This document shows, in pieces, positions 42,716 through 53,148 of a DNA stretch of 64,000 nucleotides. The first letter of the stretch is position 1; each line of letters starts with the position of its first letter. The stretch spans positions 1-64,000 of the forward strand of contig NZ_FNGH01000006.1 in assembly GCF_900102875.1 (NCBI RefSeq). The letters run 5' to 3'. The notes below the pieces were generated by a model. That model ran no database searches, had not been told where the DNA came from, and saw only the letters and a program-made list of their open reading frames with translations. The stretch comes from Franzmannia pantelleriensis (GTDB taxonomy: Bacteria > Pseudomonadota > Gammaproteobacteria > Pseudomonadales > Halomonadaceae). The position numbers were made by a program, and so were the translations under genes.

Positions 42716-42783
42716 GTACGTCCCTTGTTGTTGGTCTTGGTACGTCTAGTTTCTTTTGGTACGTCTTGTTGCTGTTGTACGTC
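42716..42783. repeat. four GTACGTC heptamers upstream of the peptide transporter operon
   Basis: GTACGTC occurs at 42716, 42740, 42759 and 42777 (spacing 24, 19 and 18 bp), the last three preceded by TTG or TTGG. They lie right before the transporter start in the divergent region. The near-constant spacing suggests a protein-binding array or an old tandem duplication. Confidence 0.6.
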
Positions 42784-42830
42784 GATGGCAAATCATCGGT
42801 CGTCTTTGAACATAGCAATGACTCTCTGAA

Positions 42831-42840
42831 CTGTCGACAG
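42831..42840. promoter_or_regulatory. short palindrome, possible GntR site
   Basis: CTGTCGACAG is a perfect 10-bp palindrome, followed by GGTCGACA and ACTGTCATCATAGTAGTGTCA nearby. It lies in the 201-bp divergent gap between the transporter operon and the GntR gene. FCD-type regulators usually bind short symmetric sites, but no consensus is proven. Confidence 0.35.
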
Positions 42841-42913
42841 TCGGTGGTCGACATGGCGCGACGATTGGCCATACTGTCATCATAGTAGTGTCATCCGCGC
42901 CTGGAGCAGGACG

Positions 42914-43654
42914 ATGTCGATGCCAACCGATAGCCCCCCCGCAGCGCCGCGATTGCAGCAGACCAACCTGGTCGAGCAGGTGGCCGACTACCTCACTGAG
43001 GCGATCATTGCGCGCCACTTTGCCCCCGGCGTGCGGCTCTCGGAGGTGCAGCTGTCCCGCGACCTGGGCGTGAGTCGCGCACCCGTGCGCGAGGCGGCAA
43101 GGCTGCTTGAGAGTCGCGGCCTGCTGATATCGCGGCCCCGCAAGGGCTTCTTCGTGCGCGAACTCAACGGCGATGACCTGGCCGACGTCTTCGATCTCAG
43201 GCTCTGCTATGAACGCCACGCTTTCGAACTGCTGGCGGTGCGCTTCGACGAGGCTGCCCATGCCCAGCTGTCGCAGCAGGTGGAGACGATGTGCGAGCTG
43301 GCCAAGGGCAGCGATGACGGGCGCAAGATCGAGGCCGACCTGCGCTTCCATCGCCTGGTATTCGACATGGCCGGCAACCGGCGCCTGCTCAAGGCCTTCG
43401 ACGACCTGTCCCACGAGCTGAGGCTGTGCATGGCGCTGAACGAGCGCACCCACGCCGAGCCCGGACGCATCGCCGCCAATCACTGGCCGCTGATCGAGGC
43501 GCTGGCGAGCGGTAAGGCGCAGCGCTGCCGCGAGGCGGTGGACTACCACATCGGCGTGGCGCGGGACTATGTGATCCAAGGACTTGGGGGCGCTTCAGGC
43601 ACTGAACGCCCGATGAGCGGGGCTGGTGCAACAAGCGAGGAGGGGCGATGTTAA
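42914..43654 (+). CDS. GntR family regulator, FCD (FadR) type
   Basis: A 246-residue protein. The N-terminal wHTH shows YLTEAIIARHFAPGVRLSEVQLSRDLGVSRAPVREAARLLESRGLL and RPRKGFFVREL. The C-terminal FCD domain shows DLRLCYERHAFELLA, DLRFHRLVFDMAGNRRLL and an H-x-x-x-H (DYHIGVA) metal/ligand pattern. Divergent from the peptide transporter operon and overlapping the M20 gene, it probably controls both. Confidence 0.87.
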   Translation: MSMPTDSPPAAPRLQQTNLVEQVADYLTEAIIARHFAPGVRLSEVQLSRDLGVSRAPVREAARLLESRGLLISRPRKGFFVRELNGDDLADVFDLRLCYERHAFELLAVRFDEAAHAQLSQQVETMCELAKGSDDGRKIEADLRFHRLVFDMAGNRRLLKAFDDLSHELRLCMALNERTHAEPGRIAANHWPLIEALASGKAQRCREAVDYHIGVARDYVIQGLGGASGTERPMSGAGATSEEGRC

Positions 43655-44910
43655 GCGATCAGGAACAGCAAGTACTGGCGCAGTGCGATGCCTGCCTGGA
43701 GGAGACGCTCGCCTTGACCGAGACGTTGGTGCGCGAGTACAGCGTGCTGGGTGAGGAGCAGGGCGCGCTATCGGCGATGGAGGCGGCGTTCGAGCGGCTC
43801 GAGCTACCGGTGGAACGGGTGCCCATGGATGATCCGAGCCTGCTATCGCACCCTCGGCACGCGCCGGTACCCTGGTCCGGTGCCGGACGCTACTGCCTGG
43901 TGTCGGCGCTGAACCGTGATGCCCCTGGGCGGCATCTGGTGTTCAACGGCCATCTCGACGTGGTGCCGGCAGAGCCCACCGATACCTGGACCCGTCCTCC
44001 ATGGGAGCCCTGGCGGCAGGATGGCTGGCTCTACGGGCGCGGCGCTGGCGACATGAAGGCCGGGGTGGCGGCCATGATCATGGCCGTGGTCGCGGTGCGT
44101 CGTGCCGGCGTGGCGATCGAGGCGCCGCTGACGCTGCAGACGGTGATCGAGGAGGAGTGCAGCGGTAACGGCGCGCTGGCCTGCGTCAATGCGGGCCACG
44201 GCGGCGATTTCGTGCTGATCCCCGAGCCCTTCGGGCCGCGCCTCTACACTGGCCAGACCGGCGTGCTGCGCTTCAGGATTCGGGTCGACGGAGTGCCGGC
44301 GCATGTGCTCGATACCACCGCCGGCAGCGACGCCATCGAGACCATGCAGCGGCTGATTCCGGCGCTCAAGGCGTTCGAGGATGAACTCAACGCCGAGCGT
44401 GAGCCGCCCTACGACGCCTACGAGCACCCCTTCAACCTCAACATCGGCCGCTTCGAGGGCGGCAACTGGGCCTCCAGCGTGGCGGCTCATGCGGAAATCG
44501 AGGGGCGCATCGGCTTCGCGCCGGGGGTGGCGCCGGAGCAGGTCATGCAGCGCTTCGAGGCCTGCGTCGCACGCGCGCATCGTGAGCTGGCGCTACCCGG
44601 CGCGGCGCCCAACGTCGAGTTTCATGGCTTTCGCTCGCCGGGGCATCTGGTCGATCTCGAGGCGCCGGGTATCGGACTGCTCGATGAGTGCCATCGGGCA
44701 CTGACTGGCCGCGCTCCTGAGCACTATTTGTCGACCTGCATCACCGACCTGTGCGCGTTTCACGTCGCAGGCGGTGTGCCCGGCACCTGCTACGGGCCGG
44801 TGGCGGAACGCATCCATGGCATCGACGAGCGGGTCGAGATCGAGTCGATCCGCGATACCCTCAAGGCCTATGCGCTGTTCGTGTGCCGCTGGCAACGCGG
44901 CTCAGGGTGA
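43648..44910 (+). CDS. M20 family amidohydrolase (ArgE/DapE-like)
   Basis: A 420-residue zinc hydrolase. Metal-site segments are FNGHLDVVPAEPTDTW (His, Asp), WLYGRGAGDMKAGVAAM (bridging Asp) and TVIEEECSGNGALA (catalytic Glu and ligand). A dimerisation insert follows (NIGRFEGGNWASSVAAHAEIEGRIGFAPG). ArgE/DapE-type enzymes remove acyl groups from amino acids; related ones are dipeptidases or carbamoylases. The start overlaps the GntR stop (ATGTTAA). The substrate is likely what the divergent transporter imports. Confidence 0.85.
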   Translation: MLSDQEQQVLAQCDACLEETLALTETLVREYSVLGEEQGALSAMEAAFERLELPVERVPMDDPSLLSHPRHAPVPWSGAGRYCLVSALNRDAPGRHLVFNGHLDVVPAEPTDTWTRPPWEPWRQDGWLYGRGAGDMKAGVAAMIMAVVAVRRAGVAIEAPLTLQTVIEEECSGNGALACVNAGHGGDFVLIPEPFGPRLYTGQTGVLRFRIRVDGVPAHVLDTTAGSDAIETMQRLIPALKAFEDELNAEREPPYDAYEHPFNLNIGRFEGGNWASSVAAHAEIEGRIGFAPGVAPEQVMQRFEACVARAHRELALPGAAPNVEFHGFRSPGHLVDLEAPGIGLLDECHRALTGRAPEHYLSTCITDLCAFHVAGGVPGTCYGPVAERIHGIDERVEIESIRDTLKAYALFVCRWQRGSG

Positions 44911-44931
44911 CCCTGCGGGCTGCTCCCGTTG

Positions 44932-45858
44932 TTAGCGCGTCGGCATGGGATAGCGGCGGTCGGCCTTGCCGGCCTTGACCACCTGGCCCGGTGTCTCGTG
45001 TCCGATGAGGGGGGGCAGGCGGGCAGAGACGTCAAGCAGGGCGTCCAGGTCGACACCGGTGGACACGCCCATCTCCTCGAACATATGCACCAGATCCTCG
45101 GTGCAGACGTTGCCGGTGGCGCCGGGCGCATAGGGGCAGCCGCCGAGTCCACCCAGCGATGCATCGAAGCGAACGATGCCGGCCTGCCAGGCGGCCATGG
45201 CGTTGGCCAGGCCCATGCCGCGAGTGTTGTGGAAGTGCAGGGTGAAGGGGACCTCGGGGAAGCGCTCGAGCACCGCTTCACACAGCCTTGCGACCTGGGC
45301 CGGGTTGGCCATGCCGGTGGTATCGCACAGGCTCACGCCCTGGACCCCCAGGGTGAGCTGCTGTTCCACCAGATCGAGCACCTGCGCCTCGGGCACCTCG
45401 CCCTCGAAGGGGCAGCCGAAGCTGGTGGAGAGCGAGGCGTTGATGAAGACGTCGCGCCCCTGCGGGTGGGCGCGGACGGTGTCAATAATGGCGGCGAACT
45501 GCTCGAGGGACTGCTGCGGTGTCATGCGCAGATTGGCCACGCCGTGGGAATCGCTCGCCGACATCACCAGATTGATCTCGTCCACGCTGCAGGCCAGCGC
45601 CCGTTCGGCGCCTTTGACGTTGGGCACCAGCACGGTGATCCCTACCCCCGGTCGGCGCTGGATCCCGGTTACCACCTCGGCGGCGTCACGCAGCTGGGGG
45701 ATCGCCTTGGGCGAGACGAAGCTCGTCGCCTCGATCCGCGCAAGGCCGGTGGCGGAAAGGGCGTCGATCAGGCCGATCTTGTCGGCGGTGGGCACGAACT
45801 CGGTTTCGATCTGCAGGCCGTCGCGGGGTGCCACCTCGTTGATCTGTAATGAAGACAT
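44932..45858 (-). CDS. second HMG-CoA lyase-like enzyme
   Basis: A 308-residue member of the HMGL-like family, distinct from LiuE: EVAPRDGLQIETEF at the N-terminus, NASLSTSFGCPFEG, TLHFHNTRGMGLANAM and [19 protein letters not shown] with the active cysteine. Its pairing with a family III CoA-transferase argues for a different CoA ester (free HMG after activation, or citramalyl-CoA) rather than leucine breakdown. It lies 15 bp after the CoA-transferase on the minus strand. Confidence 0.88.
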   Translation of the reverse strand: MSSLQINEVAPRDGLQIETEFVPTADKIGLIDALSATGLARIEATSFVSPKAIPQLRDAAEVVTGIQRRPGVGITVLVPNVKGAERALACSVDEINLVMSASDSHGVANLRMTPQQSLEQFAAIIDTVRAHPQGRDVFINASLSTSFGCPFEGEVPEAQVLDLVEQQLTLGVQGVSLCDTTGMANPAQVARLCEAVLERFPEVPFTLHFHNTRGMGLANAMAAWQAGIVRFDASLGGLGGCPYAPGATGNVCTEDLVHMFEEMGVSTGVDLDALLDVSARLPPLIGHETPGQVVKAGKADRRYPMPTR

Positions 45859-45873
45859 GGGAGCTCCTTGGGG

Positions 45874-47079
45874 TCAGATGATGCCGGCGCTACGCAGCTT
45901 GGTGCGGGTCTCGTCATCGATGCCCAGCTCGTCGAGCACCTCGTCGGTGTGCTGGCCAAGTGCCGGGCCGCCATTGCCCAGCCGGCCCGGGGTGGCGCTG
46001 AGGCGGGGCAGAACGCCGGGAACCTTGAGCGGACGACCGTCGGGTCGGGTGATGGACTGGATCATCTCCCGGGCCAGGTAGTGCGGGTCGCTGGCAATGT
46101 CAGCAGCGGTATAGGGGAAGCCGGCGGGCACCCGGGCGGCGTCGAGTGCCGCGAGGATGTCGTCGCGGCCGAGCGTGACGCTCCAGGCTTCGATGGCGGC
46201 GTCGATCTTCGCGGCGTGTTGGCTGCGGCCATCGTTGTGGGCCAGCGCTGGATCCTCGGCCAGGTCGGCGCGGCCGATGACGTCCATCAGGCGCTTGAAG
46301 ATGCTGTCGCCGTTGCCGGCAATCAGCACGAAGTCACCGTCTCGGGTGCGGTAGGCATTCGACGGGGTGATGCCGGGCAGGGCGCTGCCGCCGGGTTCGC
46401 GTACCTGGCCGGTGGCGTCGTACTCGGGCAGCAGGCTCTCCATCATGGCGAACACCGATTCGTAGAGCGCCACGTCGATCTCCTGGCCGAGTCCGCTGCG
46501 TTGGCGCTCTTGCAGTGCCAGCAGGGTGCCAATCACCGCGTACAGGGCGGAGAGGGAGTCGCCGATGCTGACCCCGACTCGCACCGAGGGCTCCCCGGGC
46601 TGGCCGGTGAGGTAGCGCAACCCACCCATGGCTTCGCCGATGACCCCGAAGCCGGGCTTGTCGCGGTAGGGGCCGGTCTGGCCGTAGCCGGAAACGCGCA
46701 CCATGATCAGCCTTGGGTTGAGAGCGGCAAGCGCGTCATAGCCGAGCCCCCAGCCTTCCAGCGTGCCGGGGCGGAAGTTCTCGACCAGCACATCGGCCTC
46801 GCTGACCAGGCGGCGCACCAGGTCCTGCCCCTGGGCGGAACGCAAGTCGAGTGACACCGACCGCTTGGTGCGGCTCTGGACATGCCACCACAGCGAGGTC
46901 CCGTCCTCTATGATTCGCCATTTGCGAAGTGGGTCGCCGGTGCCGGGGGGTTCGATCTTGATCACGTCGGCGCCAAATTCACCCAGCAGCTTGGTCGCGA
47001 AGGGTCCAGCAATCAGCTGACCCAGTTCCAGCACCTTGAGGTCCTCTAGCGGGAGCTGGCGAGTCTCCGCAGTTGTCAT
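45874..47079 (-). CDS. CaiB/BaiF family III CoA-transferase
   Basis: A 401-residue CoA-transferase: LKVLELGQLIAGPFATKLLGEFGADVIKIEPPGTGDPLR at the N-terminus, DVLVENFRPGTLEGWGLGYD, YGQTGPYRDKPGFGVIGEAMGG and RVGVSIGDSLSALYA. Where formyl-CoA transferase has its catalytic Asp (usually GxD before the QA helix) I read Gly; I cannot say from sequence alone whether another acid replaces it. Likely relatives include succinyl-CoA:dicarboxylate CoA-transferases. The start MTTAETRQ has GAGGAG upstream. It is co-directional with the second HMGL-like gene and divergent from a LysR regulator. Confidence 0.87.
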   Translation of the reverse strand: MTTAETRQLPLEDLKVLELGQLIAGPFATKLLGEFGADVIKIEPPGTGDPLRKWRIIEDGTSLWWHVQSRTKRSVSLDLRSAQGQDLVRRLVSEADVLVENFRPGTLEGWGLGYDALAALNPRLIMVRVSGYGQTGPYRDKPGFGVIGEAMGGLRYLTGQPGEPSVRVGVSIGDSLSALYAVIGTLLALQERQRSGLGQEIDVALYESVFAMMESLLPEYDATGQVREPGGSALPGITPSNAYRTRDGDFVLIAGNGDSIFKRLMDVIGRADLAEDPALAHNDGRSQHAAKIDAAIEAWSVTLGRDDILAALDAARVPAGFPYTAADIASDPHYLAREMIQSITRPDGRPLKVPGVLPRLSATPGRLGNGGPALGQHTDEVLDELGIDDETRTKLRSAGII

Positions 47080-47218
47080 GGCAGCACTCCTCGGCAGTTT
47101 GTGTAACAGAATGGCGCCTGGCACAGGGGGGAAACAATTAGGCGATGGGTAAGCCGGGCTTCGTCGTTGGCGAACACTTCGCTAGGATAAGGCTCTACTC
47201 ACCTCCTCGAGAGTCACC

Positions 47219-48888
<1,670 letters not shown>

Positions 48889-49144
48889 TCAGACGTAGTC
48901 GGCCAGTGGATGGCCAGTCGCCCTCCATTGAGATGCGCGCTGATGGCGTTCGGGTATTAATCTTTAGTCGTGTCGAGACGCGCTGGTGGCGGGAAGCCTG
49001 GCTGTCATGGGGTAGGCTCTGACATCGCCATTGACGAAGGCCCCCTTCATCAACGTCGATTTGAGCGTGGCCTGCGCTTGTACCAAGATCGAGTTCACGA
49101 CACGCCATCCTCAACCATAACCACAACATATAAGGGAGAGTCTG

Positions 49145-50122
49145 ATGAAAAAATCACTGCTCGCTACCCTGATCGCTGCCGGCATGCTGGCAGCTGCCCC
49201 CCATGCCATGGCGGATACCATCGAGATCCAGGTCAACAACACCATGAGTGAAGGCGGCTCCGAGAGCGATGCCGTCGAGCGCTTTGCCGAGTATCTCGAG
49301 GAGCATGCCCCTGGCCGTTTCGATGTGCGTCCCTTCCTCGCCGGCTCTCTGGGCGGTGAGAACTCGGTGCTTGAGCTGCTCAATCTCGGCCAGACCCAGA
49401 TATCGATCACCGGCGGCAACTGGCGCCAGCAGTACGCCGAGGAGTATGACGCCATTACCGTGCCGTTCGTCTTCGCGACCTGGGAGGAGGTCGATGCCTT
49501 CATGGAGAGTCCTTCTGGCCAGCGGTTGATCGAGCAGGCCGAGGAGCGAGGCGGGCTGAAGTACTTTGGCACCCAGCACCGCGGGCCGCGCCACATGACC
49601 GCCAACCAGGCGATTCACTCACCGGATGACCTCGATGGATTCCGCCTGCGTCTGCCGTCACTGCCGGTGTGGCTGGAAGTCTGGGAAGAGATCGGCGCCC
49701 AGGTCGTCAATGTGCCGGCACCCGAGATCTACCTGTCGATGCAGACCGGTCAGGTCGATGGCCATGAGAACTCGCTCTCCTCGCCTTACACTCGCCAGCT
49801 GTGGGAGGTGCAAGACCACATCATTCTCACCAGCCATGTGCAGTTCCCCTGGAACTGGGTGGCCAGCAGCCAGTGGTGGGACGGTCTCGACGCTGAAGAC
49901 CAGGAGGTCATTACCGAGGCGATCCATGTCGCCCGCGAGTACGGTACCGAGCGCGAACGCGAACTCGATGAGTACTACCTGGAGCAGCTCGAGGAACGGG
50001 GCATGACCATTATCGAGCCCGATATCGATGCCTTCCGCGATGCCGCCATGCCGGCCATCGAGCGACTGCTCGAAGAGATGGCCGATGGGGTGATGGACGA
50101 TGCCCTCGGCGATGATGCCTGA
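49145..50122 (+). CDS. TRAP transporter, periplasmic receptor DctP
   Basis: A 325-residue TRAP receptor with a signal peptide (MKKSLLATLIAAGMLAAAPH, cleavage at AMA-D). Family features are FLAGSLGGENSVLELLNLGQTQISIT, VPFVFATWEEVDAFMES and LDGFRLRLPSLPVWLEVWEEIGAQVVNVPAPEIYLSMQTGQVDGHEN, where the Arg in RLRLPS usually binds a carboxylate. It is the first gene of a plus-strand run that includes deacetylases and amino acid enzymes. GGGAGAG precedes the ATG. Confidence 0.92.
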   Translation: MKKSLLATLIAAGMLAAAPHAMADTIEIQVNNTMSEGGSESDAVERFAEYLEEHAPGRFDVRPFLAGSLGGENSVLELLNLGQTQISITGGNWRQQYAEEYDAITVPFVFATWEEVDAFMESPSGQRLIEQAEERGGLKYFGTQHRGPRHMTANQAIHSPDDLDGFRLRLPSLPVWLEVWEEIGAQVVNVPAPEIYLSMQTGQVDGHENSLSSPYTRQLWEVQDHIILTSHVQFPWNWVASSQWWDGLDAEDQEVITEAIHVAREYGTERERELDEYYLEQLEERGMTIIEPDIDAFRDAAMPAIERLLEEMADGVMDDALGDDA

Positions 50123-50141
50123 CGCGTTTTCGTCATGACCG

Positions 50142-50176
50142 GCAACAGCGGCGACCCTACGGGGCGCCGCTGTTGC
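50142..50176. terminator. stem-loop between dctP and dctQ
   Basis: GCAACAGCGGCG / CGCCGCTGTTGC, a perfect 12-bp stem with loop ACCCTACGGGG, 19 bp after the dctP stop. No T-tract follows. It probably attenuates or stabilises mRNA so that DctP exceeds the membrane subunits. Confidence 0.6.
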
Positions 50177-50207
50177 ATTGTGAACAACCTCTGAGGAGGA
50201 GTCTGCC

Positions 50208-50750
50208 GTGTCCCGTTCTCCAACGCCGCCCGCCGCCACCGTGGACCGGGTGGCCTTTTATCTTCTGCGGGGGCTGACCTTGGGTTGCGATCTCCTGGGG
50301 GTGCTGCTGCTGGCGGGTGTATTGCTGCTGCTCTCGGGCGCCGTGGTGGCTCGCGATCTGCTCGGTCTGGGGATGCCCTGGTCCGAGGAGGTTGCCTCGC
50401 TGCTGGCTATCTATGCGATCGGATTCGGCTCGCTCTCTGCCTGGGTGCGTGGCGAACATCTGGTGGTGGATCTCTTCAGCCACCGACTCTCCGGCGTGTC
50501 TCGGGGCTTGCAGTATCGGCTCGTGGCGCTGCTTTCCTGCGGCTTCTTCGTGCTCGCCGCCTGGGGGGCCTGGATCATGATGGGCGCCAGCGCCAACAAC
50601 CGCACCGTGTCGCTGGGGATCAGTTTTAGCTATCTCTACCTGGGCATCCTGATTGGCTTCGCCGGTATGACGGTGCTCTCCGCCTGGCAGGTACTGAGAG
50701 GGCCGGTCGAGTGGCGACCCGTGGCGGACATGAACGAGGAGGGTGCCTGA
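50208..50750 (+). CDS. TRAP transporter, small permease DctQ
   Basis: A 180-residue membrane protein with four helices (LLGVLLLAGVLLLLSGAVVARDLLGLGMPWSEEVASLLAIYAIGFGSLSAWVRGEHLVVDLF and two more). The WSEEVA segment and the following GxGxxxAxxxGxH-like stretch are DctQ hallmarks. The start is GTG 50208 after GAGGAGGAG. Its stop overlaps the dctM start (TGATG). Confidence 0.87.
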   Translation: MSRSPTPPAATVDRVAFYLLRGLTLGCDLLGVLLLAGVLLLLSGAVVARDLLGLGMPWSEEVASLLAIYAIGFGSLSAWVRGEHLVVDLFSHRLSGVSRGLQYRLVALLSCGFFVLAAWGAWIMMGASANNRTVSLGISFSYLYLGILIGFAGMTVLSAWQVLRGPVEWRPVADMNEEGA

Positions 50751-52045
50751 TGCTCGAGCTGGTGATCTTTGTCGGCGCCCTGTTGCTGTTGATGGCCATT
50801 GGCCTACCGGTCGTCGTGGCGATCGGGATTACCTCCTTCATTGCCCTGGCAGTGACCAGTGCCACGGGGTTGTCGGTGGAACTGATGTCGCTGCGCATGG
50901 TGCAGACCCTGAATAACTATACCTTGCTGGCGATACCGCTGTTCATCCTGGCGGCCAATATCATGAATTCGGGCTCGACCACCTCGCGGATCTTCGACTT
51001 TGCTACTGCCCTGGTCGGTTTTACCAAAGGCGGGCTGGGGCACGCCAATGTGGTGGCCAGTTCGCTGTTCGCCACCATGTCGGGTACCGCGGTAGCGGAT
51101 GCCGCAGGTCTTGGCAGCGTCGAGATCAAGGCGATGAAGGAGCGCGGCTACGATCTGGGCTATTCGGCGGGGATCACCGCGGCGTCCAGCGTGATCGGTC
51201 CGATCCTGCCCCCCTCGATTGCCCTGGTGGTATATGGCTGGCTGGCCAATGTCAGCATCGGGGCGCTGTTCATGGCCGGCCTGGTGCCGGGTGTCCTGAT
51301 GGCGTTGATGCTGATGGGGTTGACCGTAGGGTTGGCGGCCACCAATCGGGTCAAGATGCCGGCACCGACACCCTTCTCGGGCAGCGAGGTGGTGCGTACC
51401 GGGCGTCGGGCGATTCTGCCGTTGGTGATGCCGGCGATCATCGTCGGCGGTATCTGGAGCGGTTTCTTCTCGCCCACTGAAGCCGGTGCAGTGGCCTCGC
51501 TCTATGCGCTGATCCTTGGCGGCTTGATTTACCGCGACCTGAGTCTGCTCGATGTCTATCGTGCCTTCCGCCGCACGCTGATGTTCAGCGCGGCGATCCT
51601 GCTGATTATCGCGGTATCGAGCTTCTATGGCTGGCTGCTGGTGCGGATAGGCATTCCGCAGGCGTTGGCCGGTGAGGTGGCCGGGCTGGAGGTGTCGACC
51701 CTGGTGCTGCTGCTGGGCTTTGCGCTGTTCTTCCTGCTGATCGGCTGTTTCATGTCGGTGATCGAGAGCATCCTGATCTTCACGCCGATCGTGGTGCCGG
51801 CGGCGTTGGCGGCGGGGCTCGATCCGTTGCACTTCGGTATCGTGATGGTCATTACCCTCTCGGTGGGTGTGGTGACCCCTCCCTTCGGCACGGTGCTGTT
51901 CCTGATGGTGGGGATTACCCGGCTACGCTATGGTCAGGTAGTCATGTCGGTGCTGCCCTTTCTGGTGCCGATTTTCACCACCATCCTGGTCCTGATCGCG
52001 TTTCCCGGACTGGTGACTTGGTTACCGGCGCGATTGGGCTATTGA
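50750..52045 (+). CDS. TRAP transporter, large permease DctM
   Basis: A 431-residue permease with about 12-13 helices. DctM features are LLLMAIGLPVVVAIGITSF, NNYTLLAIPLFILAANIMNSG, GHANVVASSLFATMSGTAVADAAGLGSVEIKAM, GILPPSI-like GPILPPSIALVVYG, and the C-terminal FGIVMVITLSVGVVTPPFGTVLFLMVGI. It overlaps dctQ by TGATG and is followed 12 bp later by a deacetylase gene. Confidence 0.92.
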   Translation: MLELVIFVGALLLLMAIGLPVVVAIGITSFIALAVTSATGLSVELMSLRMVQTLNNYTLLAIPLFILAANIMNSGSTTSRIFDFATALVGFTKGGLGHANVVASSLFATMSGTAVADAAGLGSVEIKAMKERGYDLGYSAGITAASSVIGPILPPSIALVVYGWLANVSIGALFMAGLVPGVLMALMLMGLTVGLAATNRVKMPAPTPFSGSEVVRTGRRAILPLVMPAIIVGGIWSGFFSPTEAGAVASLYALILGGLIYRDLSLLDVYRAFRRTLMFSAAILLIIAVSSFYGWLLVRIGIPQALAGEVAGLEVSTLVLLLGFALFFLLIGCFMSVIESILIFTPIVVPAALAAGLDPLHFGIVMVITLSVGVVTPPFGTVLFLMVGITRLRYGQVVMSVLPFLVPIFTTILVLIAFPGLVTWLPARLGY

Positions 52046-52057
52046 CGAGCGACGTAT

Positions 52058-53092
52058 ATGCAACTCTATTACCACCCTGATCAGGCACGCCACGCGCCGC
52101 CCAGCTTTCTTCTGCGCGGCCGTGCCGTGGCCTCCCCGGAGGGGCCGGTACGCGCCGAGCTGCTGTCAGCGGGTGTGGCGGAGTGTGGATTTACCCTGTC
52201 GGTTCCCGCTGCGGGGGATGGCGAGCGCCTGCGCGAGCGGCTCGCGCGGGTGCACTCGCCACGCTATCTCGAGTTCCTCGAGACCATTCATGCCCGCTGG
52301 CAGGCGCTGCCGGATGCCGCCGAGATCGTTGCGCCCAACGTGCACCCGTGCGGCGGCGGCCACCACTACCCACGCCATGCGGTGGGGCAGGTTGGCTGGC
52401 ACATGCACGACATGGCCTGTCCGATGACCGCGGAGAGTTTCACCGGCATCCTGGCCAGTGCTGCCACCGCCGAGGCCGCCGCCGAGTCGGTACTGGCAGG
52501 CCAGCGCCACGCCTATGCGCTGTGCCGTCCCCCGGGTCATCACGCCGGGCCGGAGCGGGCCGGCGGCTTCTGCTTCCTGAACAATTCGGCGCTGGCCGCT
52601 ACGGTGCTGCGCGAACAGCATGCGCGGGTGGCGATTCTCGACGTCGACCTGCATCATGGCAACGGCACCCAGGATATCTTCTACGCCCGGGGCGATGTCT
52701 GGACTGGCTCGCTGCACGCTGACCCGGCAGATTTCTATCCGTTCTTCTGGGGCGGGGCCGACGAAACCGGTGACGGCGAAGGGGTTGGCGCCAACCTCAA
52801 TATTCCGCTGGCGTTGGGCAGCGACGGGGCTGCCTTCATGGCGGCGCTGGAACGCCTTATCGACGCGATGCAGGCGTTTCGGCCCACCGCGCTGGTGGTG
52901 GCATTGGGGCTCGACGCCCACAAGGCCGATCCGCTGGCCGGTCTGATGCTGGAGACCGAGGACTTCACGCCCCTGGGGCAGCGGCTGGCAGCCATCGACC
53001 TGCCGACGGTGATCGTCCAGGAGGGGGGCTACCCGACCGAATGGCTGGCGGCCAACCTGGCCGCGTTCATGCGCGGCTACTGCCAGTCCTGA
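52058..53092 (+). CDS. HDAC-superfamily deacetylase (acetylpolyamine amidohydrolase-like), first copy
   Basis: A 344-residue arginase/deacetylase-fold protein. Active-site elements are CRPPGHHAGPERAGGFCFLNN (His161, His162), the zinc site DVDLHHGNG (Asp197, His199) and LGLDAHKADPLAG (Asp286), and the catalytic Tyr325 in EGGYPTEW. This family removes acetyl groups from polyamines or lysine-like amines. It starts 12 bp after dctM and is only distantly related to the second HDAC-like gene of the same operon. Confidence 0.88.
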   Translation: MQLYYHPDQARHAPPSFLLRGRAVASPEGPVRAELLSAGVAECGFTLSVPAAGDGERLRERLARVHSPRYLEFLETIHARWQALPDAAEIVAPNVHPCGGGHHYPRHAVGQVGWHMHDMACPMTAESFTGILASAATAEAAAESVLAGQRHAYALCRPPGHHAGPERAGGFCFLNNSALAATVLREQHARVAILDVDLHHGNGTQDIFYARGDVWTGSLHADPADFYPFFWGGADETGDGEGVGANLNIPLALGSDGAAFMAALERLIDAMQAFRPTALVVALGLDAHKADPLAGLMLETEDFTPLGQRLAAIDLPTVIVQEGGYPTEWLAANLAAFMRGYCQS

Positions 53093-53148
53093 TCGTTGTT
53101 TCACCTGGTTGGCCTCGTTGGTCAACCCATCATGAGAGAGCGTCACCT

